The translations under genes were made by a program, and so were the position numbers. From Acheta domesticus (taxonomy: Eukaryota > Arthropoda > Insecta > Orthoptera > Gryllidae), in NCBI GenBank assembly GCA_031308135.1, contig JAHLJT010009419.1:33838540-33902539 (forward strand): DNA of 64,000 nt, given 5' to 3'. Position 1 is the first letter of the stretch. Each line of letters begins with the position of its first letter. Below the pieces are notes generated by a model. The model saw nothing but the letters and a program-made list of their open reading frames with translations, searched no databases and was not told where the DNA came from. Positions 22,098 to 34,095 of this stretch are shown piece by piece.

Positions 22098-25000
22098 GAT
22101 ATAGCATTATTTTCTAGCCAAATGGATTATGTCAGTGCATATTTGGCCAATTTTTCCTGTTGGTGCATATTTGTGTAATTACAGGTGCATATTTTGCATA
22201 TTTCATTAAAACTGAATTATCTATAAAACGTTTCACCTTTTCATAGAAATTTATTTATTTGTGACCATTCATTGATTCAAAAGAGCTTGTCACAGTTGGT
22301 GTTTTTGTGTTTTCCATAGATGATAAAATACTTGTGCAAACATAAGGTATCTTGAAAACATATTTTTTAACCCCTCAGAAGAAATACAACAAAGCATACA
22401 ATGTACTTCACTCACTTATGTTACTTCAATTACTTCTCTTGCAAAGAAGGGTAGATTATATTATGTTTCCTCAAAAATATATTTTTTTCATTCCAAGCGT
22501 GCTTCTCCTGAATTTTAACAAGGAAGGTTTATAGAGGAAATGAAATATTGTTACTAATTTTAATTGCATGTTAAAGTACACATTTCAGAATTTTTTGGTC
22601 ATAAATGCATATTTTTAAAAGCATATACCAGATTTTTTAGGATATAAAAATCTTCTCCTTAATGATTACAAATAAGTAATAAAAGACTACAATACCTAAC
22701 TTCATGATAAAAATCAAAATAAATACCTACACAGAGAATACTGAAAATGATGAGATGCACGACAATTAAAAAGACAATAAAATAAAATAATCAATACTGA
22801 AAACATTACAATGTTATCTCTTGTGCATAGCACACTGGTATTTAAAATAATTGACAGAAAAAGTCACTTAAAAATATTCTTAAGCGTGTATTTCAGCTAA
22901 TGTACTCTCGGTTTTAGTATTGAAAACATTAAATCAACTTTCCAGGCCTTTGTGTCTATTAAAATTAAATACCAATTGCGTGTGTGTATGTGGGGGGATC
23001 AAAAAAACGTTTCACATTGCAGTGAATCAGTGGTATCTTACTTAAATAACTACCAGAAATGGGAACATACGTAGTATGTGAAAACTGTAAACTGATATTC
23101 TGTCCAATTAATTACTAGAGAACTGCTCACAAGATGAACATTGTTTACACCAGTAAAACCCAATTATGGGAAAATGCATATTCTAATACTTCAATTAAAT
23201 TTACAATTTAGAAATACTTTAACAAAGAAAGAAAGGAAAAACTACCATATAGTGCCAAATCTTTTCCTATCCTGTAGTCTTAATCACAGTACATTCTGAA
23301 AATTCTTAACAATTTAAATAATTTATCATACGTAATTGTCATCTTCACCTATTTAAGAGTATACAAGTATTTCCAACTGAGGTCACTGGTTTCCACTGTG
23401 GTCTTTCTAATGCCAAGTGGCCTTCTCTGGCAAGATTATTACAATTATATCTATGGAAGCTCTTCACATTTTTACAAATTGACATACATTATAACATTAC
23501 CTTTGTAAAATTGGCATTATTCTATTTAATTAAATAATATATATACATTTCACAACAAAATTATATTATGTGAAAGATCAGAAGACTCAAATCACAATCC
23601 GTATCTCTTTATGCAAAAAAGGGGATTCCTAGAAACATTTCAAATTGACAACCTTTAAAGATGACCTTACAAAAAACAAACATCATCTACATAAAATCTA
23701 ATAGTATAGATTATCAATACATTCTACCTACATTTTGTTTTCCACATTCACATCAGATGATAGATGCCATTCTTTTTGATAATAATCTAAAATAAATTTC
23801 AACATGTAAAATGAGTGAATTCATGTTCCCATATTCTTATAAATTATTACAATTGCTTCTTTGGAATTAAAGTAGATCCTGTGTGAATTGCCTCTCAAAT
23901 ATCAGAGCTTGGTAACCATTATATATCAAAACAATGAAATTGAACAAAATCTTCAGGATTTTTGGAGAAGAGAAAAGAAAAATACAAGTATAGAAGAATG
24001 AACATGAATGAAGAATACTTTAAATGCCATTTTCATCAAATATAACATTTTGACCAAGAAGGAAGAAAACACACAAGGGAAAAATCTGAACAGACAAGGG
24101 TCATCACAACAAATTCAATTAGCATTAAGAATCAACAGCAGTCTCACAAGGAGACAACTGTTCAATGTGCTTCAAGCACTCTGCTACAGTTTCCTTCACA
24201 CTACAAGATGAATCAACATGAACAACAGGTATATCATCCATATTTTTGTAAGCTGCCAACACTCTGCAACAAAAAGGATTTGGAAGCATTTCACTATATT
24301 ATTCATAATTCATTCATATTTTCAAATAAAATGGTTTCCCAGAAACAACTGAAGCAGAAATATAACATCAGCAAAAATAATTACATCATCAGATCATTCA
24401 ATTATAAGATGGGGACAGAGTTGAACACAGAAACAACCAGCAGAGCACTAATGAACTTTCTTGACAATTAGATTGAAGAATAAAAATCATAAATGGACTG
24501 AAGAACTTGTTAGAACTAAGTAAAATAGTTAATGAATTACTATTCAGATGGAAAAATAGTTATCACAAGTAATTTATAAACATATAAACATATAAATTTG
24601 AAAATACAAAAAAATCATGCACCAGAATGTCATTTTAATTTGCCTAAGTGTAAGATTGTCCATAGAAGATGTAGTTTTTCACAATGAGAATAATAATACA
24701 AAGGGAAATAAAGTATTTTCTTTTTAAATGTAATAAAATTAGATTTTCTTAAATTTCTTTTGGGCTAATAATAAGGGTTTAGATTTTTAGTTTTAAGCAA
24801 TGCATTGTTAAAAACCAAACAAGGAAAGTAAACATCTTTCAGATAATAAACTGTTCACACTAAAATTTTATGGCAAATTTTACAATGAATGCAATGAATA
24901 GAAAAAAAAAAATTTATAACAAAGAAATTATTTTTTAAAATTCACTGATTGACCTAAGTATCAATCTAGGAACTGAAGAATTCAGAACAGGAAGGATGAA

Positions 25001-25850
25001 TGTATTGGGTATTACAACAAACAAATTGACAAAGATCTCAAAAATGAGAATTTAAGAATTGTTTTACTGCAATTCGCTGAAATTTTACTGCAATCTAAAA
25101 TCCATGCAATTTGTAAATTTTACTGCTATCTAAAGTCCATGCAATAGCTGAGGAGTTTTTGTGTAACGGTGAAGTGAAAAAAATCAATTTTTGGATTTTC
25201 AGATTTTAATAGGTCTGAAGTTGTGCACACTTGTGTGCTAATCAACAGAAAAATATACAAAAAAATTATACATTGAATCTTCACTTCGCTCCGAGAGCCT
25301 GATGGTTGCGAAAAATGATAAAAAATATCCAAACTTTATTTTAATGTTAAAATTATTCAGGCAGTACTTTTTAAGTACACAAGTAACAGCTTCACGTTCG
25401 ATGCGTGCCGAATAGATATTTTTTTAATGTTGTTTTGAGTTTGCACTCTAGAATTAAAATTTTTTAATTCTAGCGAAAAATTGTTTCATGGTTTTCCAAA
25501 TTACATTTAAATTGACAATCAAAAACAAAGTCAGAAATTTTGATGGCAGAAAAGATCTTTCAAGAAAAAACGGGAGCCAAAATGTCCCAAAGTGTAAGGG
25601 ACAAGGAACACTTCAGAAATATTTGCTCATCTGGTGGACAATACGTCAATAACATTCCATAGGCAAGTGAAATGCATAGTGAAAATCCAAACACATCCTT
25701 CAGTACTTGGCAGGTGTTGATATTGACATTTATGATCTGTACATAACTGATTGTGATGGCACAACACATACAGGGAGGAAAAAATGGTGATGATCACAAT
25801 TTAAGAGTTTCAAATTGCAGTGGTTTATTAGCTTACGAGTCATCTTTTCA
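21102..25850. other. Intergenic AT-rich DNA
   Basis: No gene recognised. Apart from the palindromic AT tract at 22008-22123, I see only scattered short open frames (for example 24208-24471) without domain signatures. Confidence 0.5.
22008..22123. repeat. AT microsatellite inside a palindrome
   Basis: A run of tatatc units passes into (TA)n at 22024-22094. The two sides are complementary: tttggctagaatatgatat on the left and ctagccaaa with gatatagcat on the right. The whole 116 bp can form a hairpin or cruciform. Confidence 0.8.
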
Positions 25851-25859
25851 GTGAACTAA

Positions 25860-26397
25860 CTTACTGTCCTCTAAAAGGCAAACAACAGGAACATTGTCAT
25901 TCTCTGGGAAAATCAACAAACAACTGACTGAGTGTGTGAAATTACCCTTTATAAATTTTGAGGCAATCGAATTAGATAAAATCGATGTTAATAAAAGTGA
26001 TCGTAGTAAAGACCACCAGTACCTTCGTGATACCATCGAAGAAATCCTGACAGGAGAATGTGCTCCAGATCTGATTATCAAAGAGGGTCCTCTCACAATC
26101 TCCCAGTGGCTGACATGTACAAACCACATCTTTACAGTGGTTGATTTCCTACACAAGTTCTTCAAAGAAACTCAGAAAATAAGATGCTAGTAAACTTCAT
26201 TATGAAGGTATATATTCCTGTCAGGTTTGACATGCGGAGATATCAGTCAGTGAATTCTGGTCCTAAGCAATTCTTTAATGTTGTTCAAATGAACAGACAT
26301 TTACCAGACTACTTTAAAAGAATCATCAGTCCTGTGATTCAGAGAAACAAGTTCTTCTGTCTAGGGGACGTTATTGACCACAATACAGGATGCTAGG
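25860..26397 (+). pseudogene. Fragment of an uncharacterised conserved metazoan domain protein, frameshifted
   Basis: Two frames in tandem: one with DHQYLRDTIEEILTGECAPD and SQWLTCTNHIF, ending at a stop at 26188-26190, the next with VNFIMKVYIPVRFDMR, GPKQFFNVVQMNRHLPDYF and ISPVIQRNKFF. From memory this resembles a family of uncharacterised arthropod and cnidarian proteins with blocks like WLTTANR, FVMKVYAP.WF, and PVIQRN.FF. The frame switch at about 26185 and the stop at 26394 indicate a dead or partial copy. I do not know its function. Confidence 0.55.
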
Positions 26398-27659
26398 TAA
26401 CATATTCTGGAGGTGGGTTACAGGAAGAGTAAAAAAAACATGAATTCAAAGTCTGAGGATTCAAGCATTTGCAACTTCAATAAATTTTTATGCTAGGGAC
26501 TATATTGAGCTGATGTATTGGATAAACTGTAAACTGTGACCCACTCCAAAATCACAAAAAATGGCAAAAGTGACTACTTTGTCATTTCTGCAAAATGAAA
26601 TTCTCTGAGTCTGATATTTAACATTTCCTTTGAGTCCAATATTTTATATTTCCCATACCCTATCCAAGCTCTTGAAAGACACATCAAACGTGTCACAAAT
26701 TTTGCATAAAATGCATAAATCAAGCGTATGTGTGCACAGCCAAAATCAAAAGTGGGGACACAACTACATTTCTGCCCCACTCCTGAGCCCCCTTTTCCAT
26801 TAAACTCTCTAATTTTCTTAAGTCATATTTGACTAGGAAATGAATAAAACACTACAAAGAGAATGAGAATGAGAATGAACTTCAATGATATTAAAAATAC
26901 AACTGATTTTACGTAGGACCATTTAGAGGTTGCCATGAGGTTTGGCAAGCCTCTTTCACAAATGTCATCTATGAAATCCCCAAATTGTCAGCTTAAAAAG
27001 TGTAAAAAAAATAATTTATCATAATCACTGAAATAAAATGTTTCATTATGTACGACTACAGGGCCCCTTCTATAATTTTCAGGCAGAGCTTGGCCCTCTG
27101 TGTGCTTGCTTATGCAAGCAAGAAAACAAATGACTTCATCAAAGAAACTTTTCTCTCACGATACACAAAATAAGAATTTGATTCAAAATCTAAATTAAAC
27201 AATCTTCACAGCGTAACACCCCCTAATTGGTTGTATGATTGGGAAGGGTATGCGGTGGTTCTCCAATTATTGCAGCAGTGTTTAAATAGAGCAGACTACC
27301 TCACACGCAGTTTTGTTACACACCCACAAAGTTGAAAAATCAACAGACTGTACCAACATTAAGAAACTTATACACACTTGCCAACAATATTCGTACATGC
27401 ATAAAACATCCAAATATTTCAAATGTATTAAATGTTATGTAAACGATATACACCATTTTATTATGATTACAAATTTTCTGTGTTCAGCTAACAGCAGAAT
27501 GTGTTCTTCTAAGACCAGGAGTGTGTTTTAGCACTTAAGAAAACTAGCACCATGCAGGAATATGTGTGATGTTACATTCTAAGTAGAAACAATACTTGCT
27601 GTTCAATAAAAAAAAGTACTATTCTACTAATATTAATACCCAAATGATAGTCTACTTAC
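26398..27659. other. Region where the C-terminal CMPK2-like exon is expected but not found
   Basis: AT-rich. Minus-strand open frames here (for example 26780-26574) do not convincingly match the family's C-terminal helix. Confidence 0.4.
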
Positions 27660-27903
27660 AAATTTCGAAAAGCTTCATCCTTTACCAATTGCTCCTCCTC
27701 TTTAGTAGTCTCTACCACGCTTTACACGCCTGGCATGGCGAATATTTCGTGTTTGTTCCGTAACATCCAGAAACAATACTAAGTCAGGTTTCAAGAGGTC
27801 TTCTGGCCACTTGTACACAGGATCTCCAGCAGATGGAAGAGAACTGAGTTGTTGTCCATCACATTCCTGAGCCAGTGCATAGGCAGCTGAGCTATGCCAA
27901 AAC
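27660..27903 (-). CDS. CMPK2: CMPK2-like exon: WPEDLLKPDL block, frame-disrupted lid region
   Basis: The acceptor is caatggtag; the donor is AATTT|gtaagt. It reads FWHSSAAYALAQECDGQQ, DPVYKWPEDLLKPDLVLF and VTEQTRNIRHARR, then hits TAA (27704-27702). Shifting by one base restores KEEEQLVKDEAFRN up to the donor. The conserved sequence on both sides and the intact splice sites point to one recent indel or an assembly error. Confidence 0.78.
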
Positions 27904-29041
27904 CTACCATTGAAAATACAAATGAATATCAAAAATCTATTTTAGTTTTTTTCTTCGGCGTTCAGAAATGTTTACACTAATTAATTTTTTTATCTTCAAA
28001 AACAGTAAAAATGGTATGTGGAATATGAGATATGAGGTATAATCTGAATAAAAGAATCCCTATTTTATTCTTTACAGAGTTGAACCATAGAGGAAAGACT
28101 AATAATAGGGCTGTATGAGTAATATCTTTCCTTTGTGGTTGAATTTTAAATAAAGTTCTTTTGTTAAAAATAATAAGCAAAATGTCTCTCACTACACATA
28201 CTCCCACATTAGCCTTCTCTGCAAATGACCAATCTATGAATGAATAAACAGAGATAGCATCCACTAATGCGAGTTGTATTCAGAAAGTGAATATGTTTGT
28301 CAATCTATGCATTCAAAACAGATACCTACCACACTTTGCATACACATGATTATTATTAGTATGTATTGAAAAATAAAGCAACAAAATGATTTTATATGAC
28401 ATTCATAAGCACAAATCAAAGGTAAAAATAAAGTTCAAAGAACAATATCAGTCTTCTTACCGATCAAGAAAAACTGGTTTTTCCTCACATATATCTTGAA
28501 TTTCTTTTGCTGCAATATAATTGCCAAGACTATAGTAAGCCTTTCGCACTGAAGGTTGGTAACTATCAAATATTTTACGAACATCTGAAATTGATTTGGG
28601 AGGAGTAGCTAGCATTGCACCTTTATAAATCTTTGACACTGCTTTAGCAATTGTGGATTTCCCTGGAAGCAAACGAATGCAAGAAACCAAACTACATAAC
28701 AAAATGGGCATTATAAAAATTCAGCATGTAGGGCTTGACACTCACCTGACCCATCTAAACCTTCAAAAACAATGAACATTTTTTTTCTTGGCACTTTTGA
28801 AAAGTTGACCTCTCCTTCAGGAAATTTTTCATTGAAACGTTTAAGAAGTATTTCAACTCCATACAACGAATTAACCTACAAATGGAAACACGATTTAAAA
28901 AATTGGAAGTTGTTTATCTTCACTTTTCACACTGATTTCACAGTACGTACTTGTTCCGTTTTCAAAACCCGTAGGATTGAATCTGCTGAATGATACACAG
29001 ACTTCATATGCATTTCTGACGCTATTTCTACCATCGCACAT
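27660..29041 (-). CDS. CMPK2: CMPK2-like UMP-CMP kinase 2 (thymidylate-kinase family), partial, with a frame disruption
   Basis: Four minus-strand exons (29041-28951, 28875-28746, 28662-28461, 27903-27660) splice in frame. The product has an N-terminal helical lead-in, MFIVFEGLDGSGKST (Walker A P-loop), YYSLGNYIAAKEI, FLDRFWHSSAAYALA (the DR motif plus aromatic residue of the dTMP-kinase fold) and WPEDLLKPDLVLFLDV. This order and these motifs match the mitochondrial UMP-CMP kinase 2 family, which phosphorylates dUMP, dCMP, CMP and UMP for mitochondrial nucleotide supply. After RHARRVKRG the frame meets a TAA at 27704-27702, yet the next frame reads TTKEEEQLVKDEAFRN, which matches the family's lid region. 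A single-base indel near 27712-27725 is therefore likely, as a pseudogene lesion or sequence error. The 5' end and the last C-terminal exon were not found. Confidence 0.8.
28461..28662 (-). CDS. CMPK2: CMPK2-like exon: P-loop, substrate helix and DR motif
   Basis: The acceptor is tttgcttccag; the donor is GATCG|gtaag (phase 1 in, phase 2 out). It encodes GKSTIAKAVSKIYKGA, ATPPKSISDVRKIFDSY, RKAYYSLGNYIAAKEI and EEKPVFLDR. The PP..I...RKIFD and YSLGNY blocks are characteristic of CMPK2 rather than of ordinary dTMP kinase. Confidence 0.85.
28746..28875 (-). CDS. CMPK2: CMPK2-like exon: Walker A first half
   Basis: The acceptor is tttgtag and the donor TCAG|gtgag (phase 0 in, phase 1 out). It encodes VNSLYGVEILLKRF and then KKMFIVFEGLDGS; the P-loop glycine is split across the intron. 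Beta-strand 1 followed by GLDGSGKS is typical of the thymidylate kinase superfamily. Confidence 0.8.
28951..29041 (-). CDS. CMPK2: CMPK2-like exon: N-terminal lead-in
   Basis: The acceptor is tttttag and the donor CAA|gtacgt (phase 2 in, phase 0 out). It reads AMVEIASEMHMKSVYHSADS and LRVLKTEQ, giving a helical stretch that joins smoothly to VNSLYGVEILLKRFNEKFPE in the next exon. An in-frame Met is present, but the phase-2 entry suggests an earlier exon exists upstream (higher coordinates). Confidence 0.65.
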
Positions 29042-30036
29042 CTAAAAAATGATTTAAATATATATTAGAGAACAAGCTCCAAAAAAAAAACAAGATAAAT
29101 TTCGTTTAAATAATCATACATTTATTTTTTTCCCTAATTACAAGTAGAGTATTTTACTTCATAAAACTGTACAATACTATTTAATGACGGCGGGTGAATT
29201 AACAGGTTATCCAACTTTATGACCTGTTTATGACACATTTCGCCAACAAAAGATGCACATCTATGGTGTACGTTTCAGTATTTACGCGATTTACGTTATT
29301 TTATGGCCAGAATGCTCATTTTAATAACAAAATCATTCTAGAATAATAAAAAGCTCTGCAAATTATTCCATCCCAATATATGGTCGGACACGTTGCTACA
29401 GTAGGTGTGACGCGATTATTTTCAAAATCCGAAACACATTATTTCTGACCACTGACAATAGTTGCTGCGAGAAACGTTTCAATGGGTAGTTTTATTCGTA
29501 GAATTATTAGTAGAATTCGCTATTCTCCAAAAGAAAAAGTGTAAAGCCAAGAATATAATTTGTTCAGAATGTCAGATTGTTTCCTTCAGCTCGATGTGCT
29601 ACACAATAAACTATCTCTCTTTAAACTCTCTCTCTTTAAAATCAATGCAATTCTCTCACCTTGAAATGTTGTAAATATATATTTTGGTTCAATTCCTATA
29701 CTCGAAGGCATACACACGTCACAGTCGTATTGTATGTCGTGTTTTTATGTCCGATTCACTCCGATCACGAGATCTGCTATGTCATCAGCCACCTTCACCG
29801 ATTTATCTTTCTCGTTTGCGAATGATTTTGTGAATCCCCGCAACTATCACGGTCGAAGAATACATTAATCGATATATTCGAGTACCATTTGGATTTTCAA
29901 TGGCATGTAATAGGAAGAAATGTCCTAAATTTTAGAAAAACGAGTGTTGAATACATCGTACCTTTTATCACTTCTGTTCTAATGTATTGCCACAGGATCT
30001 AATGTATTGCCACGTTTTTAAATAAAATATTTTATA
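29042..30036. other. Upstream region of the CMPK2-like gene
   Basis: The 5' exon(s) and promoter should lie here or beyond. I could not identify an initiator exon or a CpG island. Confidence 0.4.
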
Positions 30037-30370
30037 GTGCGATTTTTCTAAATGTGCCTCTGGCAGACCTGTTGACAGTTTCATCCAATCGGGAGCTGTT
30101 GACAGTTTCATTCAACCATAGTGACGTCACGATAGCGACATATCTACACCCTCTGGATATCTATAGAAGCTATTAGATATCTGTACAGAATTACACTAAA
30201 ATGCGATTTTTTTAATTTTAGCACTGACAAGAATCAGATGTTGACGTTTTCATCCTATCGGGAGCTTGAACGTCATCATAGTGACGCCACTGTTGACATA
30301 CAAGCTCCCGATTGGACAGCAATGAAACAGCTGATTTCTGTCAGGGGCACAGTTAAGAAAATCGCAGTAT
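30037..30370. mobile_element. MITE with about 28-bp terminal inverted repeats
   Basis: Left end gcgatttttctaaatgtgcc followed by tctggcaga; right end tctgtcaggggcac then agttaagaaaatcgc. The subterminal motif ccaatcgggagct is also inverted (30086-30102 and 30304-30320). Two further half-copies lie inside, so it may be a composite. Confidence 0.7.
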
Positions 30371-31139
30371 ACAGGTGTGTGCCAAAGCGCTCTATCTAGT
30401 GGCATTCGTAGCATCTAGTGCATTCGCGATTGACGTTACAGAATGAGAACGCGTGACACCTAGCGGCGAATTCTTAAACCACAAGCAGTACGTAAAATAA
30501 TCAGTTTGCAAATGCCATGTACACGCCCTACGAATGTAAAGGCTGTACTTTAGTTTTTCTAAAATTTATTATTCTTATCATCCGTATTCAATATGCTTAT
30601 AAATTGTTTAACTATAATTAATTTACAATTGTTCAGCCGCATGGAAGTTGAAACATCCTCTAGAATTTCTTGAATAACAAATTATTTCAGATAAATATTG
30701 TCGAAATAAATTTAAATTCATGCATTGATGTAAATATTGTTGTTCAGTTTTGTTATAAACCTTTTGCAATGAACAGTAATATCTTATTTCATGATCACAC
30801 TGTCTAAATCAAGAATATGGCACTTATGACGACAGGAATAATTGTGTGGCTATTAGGTAAAACTCATTAACTCCACTTTTACGTTCATTCGAGAAAATCA
30901 GGTTTTAAATTTGACAATACTGATTTGGGATATAGAAATAATGCTTCGTTGTGCGATTCTTTTTTTTTAAGGGTTACGGAATATCTGAAAAAAACTAGTT
31001 TTTAGCAATATTTGCCCATCCCATCCGCTCGCGGTAAACGTGTAAATTGACTGGATTGGGTTGGAGTTAATGAGTTTTTCCTGGTACACGGGTGGAGATA
31101 ATTAGTTTTTCCTGTTCCGCTTCACTTTTATCGACTTAT

Positions 31140-31380
31140 TTAAATATTTTTCGGTATATGTAGATTTTTTTGACATATATCGACGAAATTCGATATATTT
31201 CGATATATCTCCATATATTTCGATATATTCGATATCGTAGCTTTATATCGATGTATGCTGATATCTTTCGATATATATGGATATATTAAACATATTTCAA
31301 TATAATAAAATTTATTTCGATGAATATTGCTATTTTTCCTTACAAATCTACACATTAGACACATTTTGATATATTCCGCA
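31140..31380. repeat. Degenerate tcgatatat repeats
   Basis: Irregular tandem array of 8-12-bp units built on tcgatata, within the large TIR element. Confidence 0.6.
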
Positions 31381-31647
31381 TATGAAAATTAATTTAGTTT
31401 TGAGTTTCTGTTGACATATTATACCGATGAGTTTGACATATTGAAAGTTAACAATTTGTTAATTTTAATAATTTGGCTTAAGTTCATAATTTGTTCCAAC
31501 ATGAAACTCATTAATAGTATTTATGAACATTTAATAAGTAACGTCACTTACTTATTATATTACTGAAATAGGTCAATTAATGTCATTTGCTGTATTTCAG
31601 TTGCATTCGATCAATTTTTAACATATTCGATTTGTTAATTCATTTTT

Positions 31648-33202
31648 ACTTTCCCGCATACGTACGTATATACGGAGTAATATACGTAGTAAAGGGAAAG
31701 TTATATAATGCTGCGCGAAAAAATGGCGAATTTTCGCCAGAAAGAAATTCGTTGCCGGGCCGTAATAACGAAAAAGTGGATAAATCCAGTTGCTAAATTA
31801 AGAGAAAAATACCCAACACGTGGTGTAGCCAGAACCCCTCTTTTGTGGGTCCTTGATACGAAAAACCAATTGAAAGGAAAACATCCGTCTGTCCGTCCGC
31901 CCGTCTGTAAATACTGCTGCACCAAAACCATACGTACGATTTCTTCCAAAATGGATGTTCCCCAGTCGATCTGGTTCGAGTCGAAGCTTTGAGATTTTGA
32001 AAAAGATTCTATAAAATTTGGGGTACTTTACATGTAGCCCCCCGGACATTTTCACAATTTTCTCAAAAACGGCTCCAATTTTTTTCTTTAAATTTCTTGT
32101 AAGAACAGAGTAAAGTACACTTATTAAGATGGCATAGGTCCGATTTTCACAGTTAACTCTGAATTTTCAAAAATTGCAAAACTTTGAATTTTATTGGGCG
32201 TCTTCCTCCAACTACAAAATTGCAAATAGATATTTTTCCTTCCAATAAAAATTGCCTTTCATAGTGAGATTTTTCTTTAGGGTCATGTACATTTTTTTGA
32301 AAATTTTAGTACTTTTCTCGCAATATTGCGTGTAATATGTGCAATTTTAAAAAAAATACAAAAGCAATTTTTTCTCGAAAACAGCTCGAAATTTTGTCTT
32401 TAAACATTTGGTAGGAACACTGTTAAATGTACCCTATGAGATGACATAAACTCAATATCGCTCTATTCTTTTGTTTTATCAAAAATTGCAAAAATGTAAG
32501 TTTTTTGAATTGTCTCTCACGTCGGTAATATTTACATTAGTGGCGATTTATTTACATTATTATATTTACAAGTTCATGTGCTTTAAATAATGTCAAGAAA
32601 AGTTTCACGAAAACTCAACATTTTCTCTGAAAACTAGCTCAAAATTCCACGTTTTCAGAAACGCTGAAACGCCATTGTCTCATAAATGGCTTCAAATTTT
32701 TTCTTCAAAGTTTTGAAACGAATAGTGCTAATTGCACTCTTTAATATGAAGTGAAGTTCATTTTGGGATACTTTTTGTTTTTTCAAATATTACACAAATG
32801 TAATTTTTTTGAAAGGTCTCTCACTTCTTTAATATTCACATTAACAGCATTTGTAAACACTAATGTATTTGTGTGTGAATGTGTTTCAAATAAAGTTTTT
32901 TGAAAACTCAAACATTTTCTGTGAAAATGAGCTTCAAATTTCGCATTTTTAGTAGCGCTTAAACGCCATTTTCTTAAAAACGGCTACAAATTTTAAAAGA
33001 AAATTGCCATTTAGGACGAGGTTTCTGTGTTCTTTAATATTCTAAAATGAACATTTCCGTTCTACCATTAGGAAACCGAAAACTTAAGAAAATGTCGAAA
33101 AAATGTAATTTGGGTGGCGATAGATGGCAGCTGGCAAGAGTAGGTGGCAAGTACGAACAGGTAGCCCAGACCGAAGAAAATAGAAAACTAATACAGGAAA
33201 GT
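31648..33202 (+). mobile_element. Family-C TIR element (copy 2), nested
   Basis: Begins actttcccgcatacgtacg with a hairpin to gtaaagggaaagt and ends acaggaaagt. It shares its 3' half with 20128-21101. About 1.55 kb, the longest copy here. ORFs are short and show no domain. Confidence 0.65.
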
Positions 33203-33491
33203 CTGTGCCATTCTGTAGCACCACTAGTTATAACAGATTTGATGGAGTTAATGAGTTTTTCCTGATCGTGTTGGAGTTAATGAGTTTTTCCTGATAGTGT
33301 TTGAGTTAATGCGTTTTACCTGAAATTACTGTTATTTTAGTGATTTTTATCAATTATCATCTTGATTAGGTTAACGTTTTTCACTGATATTGCTGTATGT
33401 AACGAAAGAAAATGAAAAACTATTGCGAAATATGGTGAAAACGCATTTTTTTTTCAAAAATGGAGTTAATGAGTTTTACCTAATAGCCACA

Positions 33492-34095
33492 AAATTAAAT
33501 TAGTAATACATGTTTTTTAACATTGTTTGCTTAAGCCGTATTTTCTTTTATATTTGAAATATAGTATCCTTGTTTACTGTTCTGTTTTGTGTTTTTACTA
33601 TTTAATTACAATTGGTTCTCCACTTGGAATTTGGGAAAGTCATCACAAAATTCAGTAAAAATAATAGAACCAGCGGCTAAATAAGAAAACTTTCGGATAG
33701 TATGTGAAATTGGAGTGAATAGAATGGGTCCTTTGGGGCCGTAAAAAAAATTCTTCTTTGAAACGAACAATTATTTACTACGACATTTTGCTGAGAAAGC
33801 TTCGTTACTGCACAACAATTTCTTGACGAGTTCTCTTCCTTTATATTGACCATAAGGTTGAATTTACAATGAGTAGAGGCTCTGAAAAAATTGACGAAGA
33901 AAAAATCTACTTTTTTTAGATACAAACAAAGAAAAACAAAAATGTGTGAGTTATCGAAATTGCGATACATATTTTGAAAGCCCTGCATCGAACGCGATCC
34001 TGTGGTCGCACCCGTTTTTAGGCCGTCAAAAACAGCTCGCAGCCGGCAGTCAACACTGCAGTGTACTCCTGTTTCCCCTCCTGTACTCCCTCTCC
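33492..34095. other. No feature recognised
   Basis: AT-rich to 33990, then a short pyrimidine-rich stretch leading into the RT pseudogene. Confidence 0.4.

Larger units (their letters stand above)
30845..33491. mobile_element. Large TIR element (2.65 kb) hosting a nested family-C element
   Basis: Ends tgtggctattaggtaaaact on the left and the exact complement aataccta-like block ending aatagccaca on the right; the match continues through cattaactcca. The subterminal motif gagttaatgagtttttcctg recurs near 31068, 33247 and 33274, with variants at 31093 and 33302, as expected of transposase-binding repeats. No transposase remains. Confidence 0.7.

Noticed and set aside
25560..25769. Possible last exon of the CMPK2-like gene on the minus strand
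   Set aside because: There is an acceptor-like ttatgtacag and a vaguely fitting VQIIN...VLKDVFG, but the match is too weak and the frame cannot be tested because of the upstream disruption.
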